A stretch of 64,000 bases of DNA, taken from contig OY856412.1 of assembly GCA_963693085.1 (NCBI GenBank), positions 1,409,403,194 through 1,409,467,193 on the forward strand, in the 5' to 3' direction. This document shows positions 46,601 to 57,800 of the stretch, in pieces (positions within the stretch are counted from its first letter, which is position 1; every line of letters starts with the position of its first letter). The DNA comes from Alisma plantago-aquatica (taxonomy: Eukaryota > Streptophyta > Magnoliopsida > Alismatales > Alismataceae). The notes below the pieces were generated by a model. The model searched no databases, had not been told where the DNA came from, and was given only the letters and a program-made list of their open reading frames with translations. The position numbers were made by a program, and so were the translations under genes.

Positions 46601-47361
46601 GATTCAGTCCCTTCTTAGGGACTTGTCTTCCTCAATTAGAGTGATCCCGAAAGTCTTACCTACTAAAATGCTAGCTTATCTGCCACAATGATTGGAGGAA
46701 CATAATTAGCATATCTTCTTGCCTGCTGTTTGTATCCCTAGAAAATAACTTTCTATGGTGTGACAGAGTGAACTAGGTATGGATCCCAAGTAGATGAAGT
46801 GGGTATTAGGGGACATATGACATATAAATGTTGAAAGTTTTCTACTCTTTACTCTTTTAATGCTGAAACATGAGATCTTTCTGTTGCTTTTCTACCTTTC
46901 ATACATTAGATTTTAGTTCAAAGATGAGACAATTTACATTATAAGTAATCTCTTTCAAAGAAGAATGTATGAATCTATATTTACATTATAAATAATCTCT
47001 TTCAAAGAAGAATGTATGAATCTATATTTCAAATCAATGCATGGTGTTTCATGGTCTCTCTTCCTAATGAGTTTGGTTACAAATATCTGTATATCAGGTT
47101 AAGGACATGTTTATGTTGTGACATGTTGAGTTTTTTTCTATGTTATACCCACCACAATTTGTGTTATAAAATAATATATTGATTAATTTATGAAGCATTG
47201 ATATGTTGTTATGGCTGTCCATTAATTTATGTTCTTATAAAAAAATTGTGTGTTGAATGAGGTTGTGAACAAGGGACTGGTGTTATATTATGTTGGCCTA
47301 GAAACCCGTCTAAGATTTACTCATTAGGAGTGAATTTTGGATAGTCCCCAGTTTAGGACTG
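46601..47361. other. Region between CACTA terminus and hairpin, no gene supported
   Basis: It may be transposon interior. Apart from the 47 bp duplication I see no repeat, RNA gene or protein similarity; the 60-codon frame at 46419-46601 has no recognisable feature. Confidence 0.45.
46932..47025. repeat. Perfect-length 47 bp tandem duplication
   Basis: 46932-46978 and 46979-47025 are adjacent and differ at one base (AAGTAATC against AAATAATC). It is a recent local duplication in otherwise plain AT-rich DNA. Confidence 0.93.
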
Positions 47362-47555
47362 TTCTTGAACACCTAATCTCACTTAGGATGTAAGTGTATA
47401 ATGTGTATTTGGTTTTCAAGAAAATTTCGGTAGCATTTCCCCGTTTGTTCTCTAAGTACATATGTACTTGGAGAATAGTGGGGAAATGCTACCGAAATTT
47501 TCTTGAAAACCCAATACACATTATACACTTACTAGTGAGATTAGGTGTTCAAGAA
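47362..47555. repeat. 194 bp near-perfect inverted repeat (foldback)
   Basis: The left arm starts TTCTTGAACACCTAATCTCA and the right arm ends with its complement. The inner arm TTTTCAAGAAAATTTCGG matches its partner perfectly, and only about three small mismatches or bulges occur along ~90 bp arms. The centre (GTACATATGTAC) is also palindromic. No clear target duplication was found at its edges. A frame reading through it (47394-47585) is a by-product. It could be a MITE, a foldback element or a young small-RNA hairpin. Confidence 0.93.
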
Positions 47556-47919
47556 TGGGATAGGTGGTATACATTTATTAAATAACTGATGCATACATGT
47601 GAGTGGTGAGGATTTGGGAGAGGGAGGCTTTAGCAGGCCCAAATCTTTGTACCAAACATAGATGCCTACCACTCTATACAAAACATCTAATCCCTTGATT
47701 TGTAGGGAACATGGTTGAGTATACGGCCGGGATCTACTGGGCACATTGTCCCGGGCGTAGAGGATGTAAACTGGGATTTAGCCCTGACAGTTCCCTGGTT
47801 ACGCCCCTGACGTGACATATATTTGGTTTACTATATATAAACCATATCAAATATTTGATGACATAGACCATTACTAAGAAATATGATGAGAGGTAACACC
47901 TCAAGAGTATGAAAATATT
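47556..47919. other. Region before Cassandra, no gene supported
   Basis: Unclassified sequence; with 48770-48977 it may be the 3' internal part of element L, into which Cassandra then inserted. No coding remnant recognised. Confidence 0.4.
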
Positions 47920-47924
47920 GAAGT
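47920..47924. repeat. Target site duplication, left, of Cassandra
   Basis: GAAGT, identical to 48765-48769. Confidence 0.92.
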
Positions 47925-48216
47925 TGTAACATCCCAGGATTTGAGGCCTCAAATAAAACGATCTTATAAGGAATGTTTGGACTGCCCATATCACCAAGGT
48001 GCACCTCCTTTTCTGGGAGCCCATCATTAAAAAAACTCCATAGTTAAGCGTGCTTAGCTTGGAGTAGTACTAGGATGGGTGACCAGTCGGGAAGTTGACC
48101 CCGGCTTGCGCGTGAGTGAGGATAAAGTGTGCAGTTAAGGCTAGTGGTGGTCTGTGGGGCCAGTCGTCATTCCTCAAACTCTACTAGAGCCTTGGCCAGT
48201 GGGCCCAAGTGTTACA
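47925..48216 (+). repeat. Cassandra 5' LTR (292 bp)
   Basis: TGTAACATCCCAGG at the left and AAGTGTTACA at the right. It carries a 5S-like block (48018-48100) in plus orientation, which can serve as an internal RNA polymerase III promoter. Confidence 0.95.
48018..48100 (+). promoter_or_regulatory. 5S rRNA-derived promoter block in Cassandra 5' LTR
   Basis: It matches the middle of plant 5S rRNA: GAGCCCATCA, ACTCC, the A-box-like AGTTAAGCGTGCTT, the intermediate element GAGTAGTACTAGGAT and the C-box GGATGGGTGACC, then GGGAAGT. It lacks the two ends of a real 5S gene, so it is not a 5S rRNA gene. Confidence 0.94.
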
Positions 48217-48218
48217 AA

Positions 48219-48231
48219 TGGTATCAGAGCC
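48219..48231 (+). promoter_or_regulatory. Cassandra primer binding site
   Basis: TGGTATCAGAGCC lies two bases after the LTR and is a full tRNA-iMet match. Confidence 0.95.
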
Positions 48232-48460
48232 ATAACTCCTCCAGTAGGTGGGGCCCACCTGAACATGTGGCATGACAGTCTTGAGCCGTACGGTCCATGC
48301 AAGTTGGAAAGGGCTATCTGCAGAGACGAGATGGACCCACCCTTGCGCTGGTAGCTGTGGATGGGAGATGGGTGTCCATGGGCCATTCCGGATCTGCACT
48401 GAAATGGGGAAGAGATTATGAGGTCGTATAGTTGAGCCTTGATGAGGTCGTCAAGAGTCT

Positions 48461-48473
48461 AAGTGGGAGAGAT
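48461..48473 (+). promoter_or_regulatory. Cassandra polypurine tract
   Basis: AAGTGGGAGAGAT directly precedes the 3' LTR at 48474. Confidence 0.8.
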
Positions 48474-48764
48474 TGTAACATCCCAGGATTTGAGGCCTTA
48501 GATGAAACGATCTTATAAGGAATGTTTGGACTGCCCATATCACCAAGGTGCACCTCCTTTTCCGGGAGCCCATCACTAAAGAACTCCATAATTGAGCGTG
48601 CTCAGCTTGGAGTAGTACTAGGATGGGTGACCAGTCGGGAAGTTGACCCTGGCTTGCACGTGAGTGAGGATAAAGTGCGCAGTTAAGGCTAGTGGTGGTT
48701 TGTGGGGCCAGTCGTCATTCCTGAAACACTACTAGATCCTTGGGTAGTGGGCCCAGGTGTTATA
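48474..48764 (+). repeat. Cassandra 3' LTR (291 bp)
   Basis: It repeats 47925-48216. Its 5S-like block is at 48566-48648; the A-box there reads ATTGAGCGTGCTC, altered from the 5' copy, while GAGTAGTACTAGGATGGGTG is unchanged. Confidence 0.95.
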
Positions 48765-48769
48765 GAAGT
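48765..48769. repeat. Target site duplication, right, of Cassandra
   Basis: GAAGT, identical to 47920-47924. Confidence 0.92.
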
Positions 48770-48977
48770 GGTTGTTTCTCTATCTACTCTATTTTTGATT
48801 GTGGCATAGAGAATTTGTTTGTTATCATTGAGAACTATTTTAACATGGTGGGATTAGAAAAGAAATAAAGGACTTAACGTTGAAAACTACATTCAAGTAT
48901 AAAATACAAGAATGTAATGACATGTAAGATTTCAGAAGCTTAAAATAAACCTTGAATATACTTTTTTGTGTATTTAT

Positions 48978-49013
48978 GTTTCGAGGGCAAAACCTTTTTA
49001 AGGGGGTGAGAAT
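48978..49013 (+). promoter_or_regulatory. PPT and adjacent palindrome of element L
   Basis: GTTTCGAGGGCAAAAC (48978-48993) is a near-palindrome followed by AAGGGGGTGAGAA and the LTR start. The arrangement is the same as in A, B, G and M. Confidence 0.85.
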
Positions 49014-50924
49014 TGTAATGACCACATTTGTGCTTAATTGGTAAACTAGGGTTTACCTGAATGATTACATGCTTGATTAAATTGAACATCGTTTAGACTT
49101 GATTAATGGTAGTAGATCAATTGTGATGTTTCAAACCTAAGAAGAAACTCTAACTATGATTTTCGTTTATAGAATTAGGGTTTGAGAAATGTAAACCCTA
49201 ATCGGCAAAAATTAGTGTTTGATAGTACATGAATATGGAATTTGATCAGGATAGCAGTGTGGTAAATGATTTTTCATATTCTCTACAATTTTTTTATTTA
49301 ATTGAATTTTGGATATGATATGGATAATCAATCATTCATATTGGAGAAAAATTTCAGAATATTTGAGTGTTCTTTGAATGTGGTTCTCAGTCGAACTATA
49401 CATCGACCAAAATGCTGATAGAGTGCTTTTCAATAGTGTAGTGTTTTATTTTTAATTGTTTTTGGTAACTCTAAATGATCCGAAATTTTAAATGGAGATC
49501 TGAAACTCAATCATAAACAATATGTAAAATTTTCTTAATTTTTGGATGTGTTTAGACATTTTTAGTAGATGAATTATAGTAATATTTTTATGATAGAAAA
49601 TTCAGCTGAAATAAGAGAAAGTATAGTGAGGGGTCAATGTGCAATTGACCCATGTAGCTCAATTGTTCTATATGGTCAACCTAACACACAAGGAGCTCTC
49701 ATAATTCGTGATTCAAACCAGAGAAATGAAATCCTAGAGAGAGAGGGAGAGTTAGGGTTTGAGAGGAGAAATTGATGGAGATGCTGACCTAGGGTTTTGC
49801 GGTCTGAGGAATGATGAAATCATGTAAGTTTAGCTTCATTGCATAGACTTTAATGGTGAATCTTCTCTCACATGTCATAATTCCATCCCTCCTCTGATTT
49901 GATCCAAAATGGTATCAAAACTTCTCCTTTTCTCACTTTCTTCATAATCCCTCATTTTTAGGGTTTCCGAGTTGAAAGGAAGAAGAATTGGGTGAATTGC
50001 TAGGGATTTGATATGGATTCGAGATTTTTAGATATGGGTTGCATTTTTAAGGTGTTTTCACACCTTAGGGTGAGTGGGAACTTCCTTTAAATAGTATATT
50101 GCACGAAAATTGGTTAAATCAACCATAATATTTAATTGCTTAGTATGCGACTACAAACCCTGAATTGTCTATTTGTTCTAAGTTGTTGCAAAATGATATG
50201 AAATGGATTCTTCCTTTGTTTGAATGAATTTCAGATGATAAAATCATATTAGAAATGTATACAATGCATTCTAATGAGAATTCCCTAAGTATTCGCAGAG
50301 GTTATAAGAGTAAACTGAAATATAGGGAATTTGTCTATGACTGAAATTTGTTGTATAAATAAATAGAGAAAGTTGCTTATCTAGATTCCCTTGGTTTTGA
50401 ATGATTGTTTATCTAAATTCATAATACATATATGTTATATACTATCTTGGATTTCATTTAAAGTCAGTAGTGTTTGTTTGGTATCTCAGTGAAGAGGGTG
50501 AAACCCTAATTGCGAGAAAAGTAGGATATTTGCGAATAGATATCGTGAAATCCATTTGAAGGGATTTTCTTGACATGATAGACTTTATTTATTCAATGTT
50601 ATTATTGATGCATGATATCCCAGTGAATGGCATGGAAACCCCAATTCAACTCAGTTCCAAGGTTTCATACATATATTGATCTTATATGATTTGTTGATAG
50701 TAGTCTTTATTTAGTGAATCTTTATGTCGTATGAAATCTTTATGGGAGCCATGGGAATAAGTTGTTGCCTAGTGAGTGGTGACAAGATGTGTGATGGCCT
50801 TGTGAGCCATGAGAATACTTGTACAACTAGTGAAATGAATACCTTGGTCTAAGGACCTAGAGGTAATGGTTACCTATTACAAAGGTAACAATGCTATGCA
50901 ATGATCTAAGGGTTTGAATACCTA
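49014..50924 (+). repeat. Truncated 3' LTR of A-family element L
   Basis: It starts TGTAATGACC after a PPT. Read on the plus strand, it follows LTR A read on the minus strand: subterminal palindrome (49040-49057), AAACCCTAA at 49193, the GGGTCAAT/ATTGACCC repeat (49631-49651), TATA-like CTATATGG (49668), GGAGAGTTAGGGTTTGAG, CCTAGGGTTTTGCGG and TTTTCACACCTTAGGGTGAGTGGG. It stops abruptly at about 50924, some 1.4 kb short of full length, where element M begins. The 68-codon frame at 49569 is incidental. Confidence 0.82.
49631..49675 (+). promoter_or_regulatory. Core promoter of LTR L
   Basis: The inverted repeat GGGTCAAT-N5-ATTGACCC lies 16 bp upstream of CTATATGG. The arrangement equals that in LTR A although the surrounding sequence has diverged. 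Confidence 0.55.
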
Positions 50925-51498
50925 AAATGTACCTAAAATTCCATAACTTGCACAAACAACATCCCAATTGGACCAAACTTCATCCACAAGTTATCTTTTA
51001 TGTGTGCAATATGAATTTTCCATTATTTACATATTTTGAAGTTATATAATCACATTATTCATTACTTATGCCTTTTACTCATTTTCTCTCTCCTAAACTT
51101 ATCCTAATATTTCAAGGTTTTCCAAATTAGATGAAATTTAACATGTAGGCTAATTTTGATATGTAGATTTCGAATTTGAAGTTTCTTTCCAATTTTGAGG
51201 CTTATTTTTATGAGATATGTCATATGGCCCATTAACGGCCCATTATCTAAATTATTCATCCAATTAAGTTTCTTATCTTCATATTACCATCAAAATGAGT
51301 TATGTGGCATATTTTATGTATCCATTATAAACCTAAGATTAATGTTAGAACATTAGGTTACATTAAGGTGATCTATACATGCACTAGCTCATTGGGGTTA
51401 TATATACTAAACATCTATTTAGGTCTAACCTTCAACCTTGTTTGGCTAAGTCTAAAATGTCAACTTCTAGGGTAGGGTCTGAGATCTAGTATGTTACA
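50925..51498 (-). repeat. Truncated LTR of element M (574 bp left)
   Basis: About 95% similar by eye to 54513-55080; both start AATGTACCTAAAATT and end GTTACA. Only this end of the LTR remains; the other ~2.3 kb is missing, with the break at 50924/50925 against LTR L. Confidence 0.88.
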
Positions 51499-52228
51499 AC
51501 ACACCACCCATTAAAAGGATTTTGTCCTCGAAATCAAAACATATACATATAAGAAAACAACTTATTTGCCACCCCTTAAAGGATTGATCTTATTAAGTCA
51601 AAACTATTCTTTAGGTACAAAAGGTTCAATTACACTTCCTTACATCCAACTACATAAGCATCATGAAAAAAAACATAACTTGTAAAGACTAACTATGAAC
51701 TATGGGTTAACTTGCTCTTATCCATCCTCAAACAAGTCTTTACACCTGGGAGACTAGTTCAACATATTAGGATCCCTAAATATAAATCATATACATGTCT
51801 AAGACTATTATTTCCTAAAAGAATGCTATTTTGGACAATTCATATCAGCTCAGGCCAGGCCAGTATCATATGGATTCGGGAGTCCTCATAAACTGAGCCA
51901 GTGGTGTGGAGCAAAATCTTGCCAGTCCCCAAATCTTGATCCTTTCTAGACACCTTTTCTTTCAACTTCATTTCCTAGTAGCTGCCTAAAGGCCAAGCTA
52001 AACAACCTCAAGTTACTATGGTTACTTATGCATCTTTTAGTTGTAAGCATTTTAGGGATCTATTCATCATTATTCTAATGTGAAACTATAGAATCCTAAA
52101 TGAATCCTCCATCATCTATTGATCAACTCTAGGGAAAACATGTCACTTAAAGGTAAGGAAAGTATTCTAACTAGGGAGACAAAATTGAAATAGTCAGATT
52201 CCGACTACCATGGGCTCTGATACCATGT
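51499..52228 (-). mobile_element. Internal region of non-autonomous element M (730 bp)
   Basis: It is bounded by a PPT-like tract with the palindrome GATTTCGAGGACAAAATC on the minus strand (51518-51535) and by a PBS (52213-52225). It has no coding capacity. With a ~2.85 kb LTR on its right, it is a non-autonomous long-LTR element. Confidence 0.82.
52213..52225 (-). promoter_or_regulatory. Primer binding site of element M
   Basis: The minus strand reads TGGTATCAGAGCC, three bases inside the LTR edge at 52229. Confidence 0.9.
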
Positions 52229-55080
52229 TGTAAGGAATTGGAATCACCCCCTTACTAAAGAAAAATTGAAGAATAAAACATCCATTCCAAACACACACAA
52301 AGGTATGAAGGAATAGGTGTGACATTTTCAAATTTTAATAAATGGAATGCAAAAGACCAAAGTGTAGCAGCGAAATAAAAATAACTGACTATATTCAACT
52401 TTCATAAAAGATTACACAAGTATGTCAAAATCTCCCATTAGGGTTTACAACACGATACAACAAAAAGGATCTAAGTAGAGGATAATATAAACCATAACAA
52501 CTTTGTCTCCAAGCTTTAACTCCTTAAGCTAGTCCAAAACTTCTTGCCTTATCATGTAAGTCATTCACCTAGGGTTGGAAGCATACCCCATCAAGAAGAA
52601 AAAATAGATGACATCAGTCAAGGCTGGTATGTGCATGCTAAGTAGGAAATTGAGCAATATATGGAATAAAGGACATCAAATATAAAAGGCTTCCCATAGA
52701 AAGGATAAGGACCACCCAAATGGGTATCAAGAGAAAAGGAATTGAAATCATATCATAACAAAATAATACTTTCCATTAATAAAACATAAAGATTGTACCA
52801 CACAAGCACATGTAAATAATTAGGGCACACACCCCATATCATCAACATGAATGCATGTGAGATAAACATAGCCCTAGAACAATATAAACACAAAGGCACC
52901 CAAGTCTCATAAACTTGAAACCTGATAGAGAAAGTAATACTGCCAATCTTCCAAATATATAAAACATGTGCAAAGAATCACACATTTTCCCTAGGTATGA
53001 AGTTCCTTTCCATCCCAAAAGAGCAGGAAATATCACATCTACTCGATAGATAATAACACATCTTCCATAAAAACCAATGCAATTAGACTACTCTAGTGCT
53101 ACTGAATCACATAACATGTTAAATGTGGAGGCAAGTAGAAAGTATAGTCATAATATATAAAAAAAGTCACCACATAAGTGACCAACATATACATCCACCT
53201 CAAAACTGGGCAAAAGACATCACATGTCATCTTTTAGGGTTCCATCATGAACAAAGCATAAGATAAAAGTTAAAAAGATTATCCATGATCACATGATCAA
53301 TATCAAATAAGGTAGTTCACATGAACCATGATTTTCAAAAGAAAAGATATTTTGTATATGCTAATGTCCATAGGACAAAGAGAATGAATAAGCATATAGG
53401 TGAATTGCTCAACATAGAAGAATAGGGGATACATCATACCTAAAATTCAGAGTCTAAACAGTCCAAGTCAAGACTAGGCCTCCAAAGAACCTCTAGGGAA
53501 GGTGGACGGGTCCAATAAGTAAGGTTCCCCAGCTTAAATAGGATGGTTTCTCCAACAAAGCTCCTATCTTGAGCAAAACGTACCTTCTCCACTTTAGTGG
53601 TGAAAACCCCTAACAAAAGAACATGGAGATAAGGTGTTTATGGATTCTAGGTGGGGTTTCACCATGCAAGTCCATGGTTCCAACCTGGAGGAAGGTGGAA
53701 GGAAGACTAAAAACATGAAAATAGGGAAGGAAAGGAGGATACTTACTAGTTTTGGTCAAAATCACCGAGAAGGAGCTCAAGAAATCCTAAATAGAGAAAT
53801 TTGGAACCCTCAGAGCCTTCTTCACCAAGGTAGGGACCTCCTTTTACCTTGAGGCAACACCTTCATAGAAAAATATAGTAGGATTGATTCTCTAAGATAG
53901 AGGAAATAAAGGAGAACAAGAGTTTTTGAATTGGGAGTTGGGAGGGGTAGATATGGTTATATAAAGAAAGAGGTCAAGTATGAGGTGTCTACGAGACTTT
54001 CCATGTGTCATGTATAAGGGTGTCCATGGACATGCCAGCCTTTATGGATAAGGAAGAAGCCAAGCATGAGGTGTCAAGTTACTTTCCATGTGTTCAATTC
54101 TAAGGGTGCCTATGGACATGCAAACCTTTATGGATAAGGAATTAGTCAAGCATGAGGTGTCCATGGAGCTTTCCATGTGTCCTTAGCCTAGGGATTTAAT
54201 GGCCATGCAAGAGGACAGCTCATAGAGGCTTCTTGAATATCAAATTTTAGTTTATGGACACTTATAGGCCATGTCAATCGACCTCTAATCAAAGAAATAA
54301 CCCCATTGGTTGATATCTTCTAAAGATCAGCTCATTTATAAAGAGAGTAATCCCTAAAATGCCCTTGGAAAGAAACACCATCAAACCAAGGTGAAACTAG
54401 GTGCCCTATGGTTCAAAAACTCAAGAATGGTAAGAGAACATATAAGGATTATAATACATGTGACAATTTGCAAAGAAAACCTCCCAATTCAATAAATTAT
54501 AGAAAAGTCCAGAATGTACCTAAAATTTCATAACTTGCACAAACAACATCCAAATAGGACCAAACTACATACACAAGTTATATTTGATGTTTTGAATATG
54601 AATTTTCCATTTTTCCATATTTTGAAGTTATATAATCACATTATTTAGTACTTATGACTTTTACTCATTTTCTCTCTCCTAAACTTATCCTAATATTTCA
54701 AAGTTGTCCAAATTAGATAAAATTTGACATGTAGGCTAATTTTGATATGTATATATCGAATTTGAAGTTTGTTTCCACTTTTGAGACTTCTTTTTATGAG
54801 ATATGTCATATGGCTCACTAACGGCCCATTATCTAAAGTATTCATCCAATTAAGTTTCTTATCTTCATATTACCACAAAAATGAGTTAAGTGGCATATTT
54901 TATATATCCATTATAAACCTAAGATTAATGTTAGAACATTAGGTTACATTAAGGTGATCTATACATGCATTATCTCATTGGGGTTATACTAAACATCTAT
55001 TTAGGTCTAACCTTCAACCTTGTTTGGCTAAGTCTAAAATGTCAACTTTTAGAGTAGCGTCTGAGATCTATTATGTTACA
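52229..55080 (-). repeat. 5' LTR of element M (2852 bp)
   Basis: It starts TGTAAGGAATTGG on the plus strand and ends TTATGTTACA. It contains a minus-strand TATA box (CTTTATATAAC, 53957-53967), a three-unit tandem repeat (53970-54205) and the conserved block around 54650-54775. Reading frames at 52842-53036 and 53634-53852 have no recognisable feature. The sequence to its right (55081 on) resembles the interior of this same LTR (from about 52385), so M appears to sit inside a related LTR. Confidence 0.82.
53970..54205. repeat. Three ~86 bp tandem repeats in LTR M
   Basis: Units begin near 53970, 54056 and 54142, each with TCAAGYATGAGGTGTC (or CCAAGCATGAGGTGTC), TTTCCATGTGT, a CTAAGGGTG-type block, CATGGACATGC and CTTTATGGATAAGGA. 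The third is incomplete. Confidence 0.87.
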
Positions 55081-57800
55081 CATGACTATAATCAATTTTA
55101 TAAAAGTACATCATCATCTCCCATATAGGGTTTACATGAAAGATACAACACAAGGATCTAACTAGAGGGAAATCTAAACTACACCAACTCTATCTCCAAG
55201 CAACATCTACATGAGTTAGGTCCATGTTGGAAGCCATGTCCTCCTTATCCTAAACGCGGGTGGTTGGGAATCATCCAACAAGAGAAAGAAACAAGGTATG
55301 TTTTAGATAAAGAGAAAGAACAAGATAAGATCAACAAAATATAATAAAGGGTTTATGTTCATTAAGAACAAAGAAAATCAAGAGTGTGAGGCACATATCA
55401 AACAAGAATATGCCATAACAGATAACAATAAAGCATCATGCATGGTTAATAGTATGACTAAATTAACTAAGTAGGTCTAACGAACCTACCTAACCTCAAC
55501 CAATAGGTGATGGAGAGTAACACATTCCCAAACACCTACAAAATATATATAAGTGGGGAGTATAAACACATTCCCCTGGGCAAAATAACACATGCCCAAA
55601 CTATGGGTGGTTGTACATAACTACACCACTTTAGCTAACAAGTCAACCAAATCACCATGCTATAATAAATAATATGACAAGACAAGATTTAACATCAAAT
55701 AAAAGACATATGACCAATGAGTCAAAACCCAAGAAAATAATGAAGTAATTGTACCAAAAAGAGAAATAATATGAATTAAGGTTTTAATCCATGCCTCATT
55801 GGGAAATTAGGGTTTGGTTATCAAAAATGTCTAAATTAAGGGATTATATTCTCATACCTCAATTTATAGTCTTAGTTGACACTTTTCACCAACTTATAAG
55901 ATTCTAAGATCACCTTTGCCTAATTTCACGTTATTCACTTATATTAGGCTTTTATAAAGCATATAAGTGTAAAGAAATCCTAATTTTTGACCTATTTGAA
56001 AAATCTCAAATTTTGGTGACAAAACCTAAACCAATTGATTCCTTATATTTTTTTATCAATAAAACACATGTATTTTCTTTATTTTGAGTTTATATGAATT
56101 AGTTACAATTTTTAAGACTTTTTATATAATTTATTAGATATTAAAAATTAACCATTGAAAACATGAAAATTAAACTCTCAAACTATTTTTATTAGATTAG
56201 AACTCATTTTTTTTATTTCAACATAATTTTACAGAATTGTTGGGTAAGTAGTCCAAAAGATATGATTTTTATAAGTTCAACCAATCAAAAAAATTGAAAA
56301 ATCCAAAAACAGTCTGAGAAATCGTGAGAGGGAGGGAGAAGTCGGGCCCAGCTGACATGGCCCAATCAAGAGTAGCATGTCAACAGTCAACAAACAACTC
56401 AGCCCCGTCTAAGACAAAGAAAAAATAAGGCCAAATCAGAAAATTTCCCTAGCACGAGAAAATAAAGAAAAGTTAAAAGAGAGGGTAGAATTGGGTTAAA
56501 CCAGAGGAATTCATCCCTCTCATAGTGCCATTTCTACTCGAAGCCGTATGCAGCTGCTTGGCCACTTTTGGTTAAACCACAAAGAAATGCCAGTTCGGTG
56601 ATTGGAAAACATAGAAGTAGATAATAGAACCAAGCTAACATATCGAGAGAGGAATTGAACAAAGATGAGACGAAAGGTGAGGATTCCTTGCCGACTGAGC
56701 TTGCAAGTTCCTGGACAATTGGTGGCAATATATAGAGGTAAAGAGACAATTGGAGCAAGACAGAGAGTTTCGTCGGGTGTGGAGAAAACATGGAATAAGG
56801 TCCTTTATATAGGTGTGGGGAGAAGGGTCATCAAAGCATAAGGAGTTTGAGAAGCTTTGAATAAAGAATTGGGTGTTTTGCAAAAAAAGGAAAATAGGAC
56901 TAGAATTAGGGATATTCAGTGTGGAATCCTCTCCTGATTCCATTACACCAAAAATCTCAGAAAACCATCATGATTTGGGGAAGAAATTCACAAAATACAA
57001 GGCCACGTTCAAAACTGTTGCTTACCTTTTATGTGTGAGGTAGAAGATGATGTTGGAACCATCAGATCTTGATCCAACAGAAACAAAAACCATGTGTATC
57101 AGCTGAAGTCAGAAATCACACGTGACAGGCATGAAATTTATTTCAATTCCCAAGCAAACTCGAATAAAGTGACATTTATATTATTATTCCTTTTCTCTTT
57201 CCTCAATTTAGAGTACAAAAAACTTCAAATTAAATGAAATTTGACACCTAGCCTAATCAAGACATTTAAAATCTGATTTTTGAATTATTTTTCCATTTTG
57301 GTGACTTTTTCTATTTTATTTAATTCATTTAAAGTAAATCACATTTTAACTTGTCAAGCTTGTTAGAGACATCTAGAAACCATCAATTAATGTAAAACTT
57401 CACACTCAAGCAAATTAAAACTTGTAAAACATGAATTTTGCCATTAATTTTATCCTTTTAAGTTATTTATCACCTTATTTAATATTTGGGGCTCTAATTA
57501 TACTTTCTCTCTTCTAATCTACACATGAAAATTAAAGATTATCCAAATTAGATAAAAATTTATCTATATGCTAATTTTAATGTGTAGATTACAAATATGA
57601 GATTAGCTGCCACCTTTGGAGTCATTAAATGAGTTATTTGATATTTTGTAGAAAACTCACCTTTTCCTTGCTATTTTGAATTAAGATATTTATTATTATG
57701 CAAATAAAGTGAAAGTTTTCACTCAAGTCAATTGAGACCCAAGGAATCTAGATCTAAAGTTATTTTTATTCAACGAGTCTTCCTTTTTATGAGTATTATT
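55081..57800 (-). repeat. Diverged LTR N related to M
   Basis: It resumes at a point equivalent to 52385 in LTR M (AGGGTTTAC, GATACAACA, AAGGATCTAA, CTATCTCCAAGC) and continues through a promoter with the minus-strand box CACACCTATATAAAGGA (56801-56817) to two copies of the TCTCTCC/AAATTAGAT block (57185-57300 and 57490-57605). Similarity is clear but low. The right limit is uncertain. Frames at 56534-56943 are not credible genes. Confidence 0.55.

Larger units (their letters stand above)
47925..48764 (+). mobile_element. Cassandra TRIM retrotransposon, complete (840 bp)
   Basis: Two ~291 bp LTRs flank a ~257 bp internal region with a tRNA-Met PBS and a purine tract, and both LTRs contain 5S rRNA-derived promoter sequence. 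That combination defines Cassandra, a non-coding element of vascular plants. Exact 5 bp GAAGT duplications prove insertion as a unit. There is no gag or pol; movement needs proteins from another element. The LTRs differ at a modest number of sites, including the 3' end (GTTACA against GTTATA). Confidence 0.96.

Noticed and set aside
48018..48100. 5S rRNA gene
   Set aside because: Only the promoter-containing middle of 5S is present, inside a Cassandra LTR; both ends of the gene are missing.
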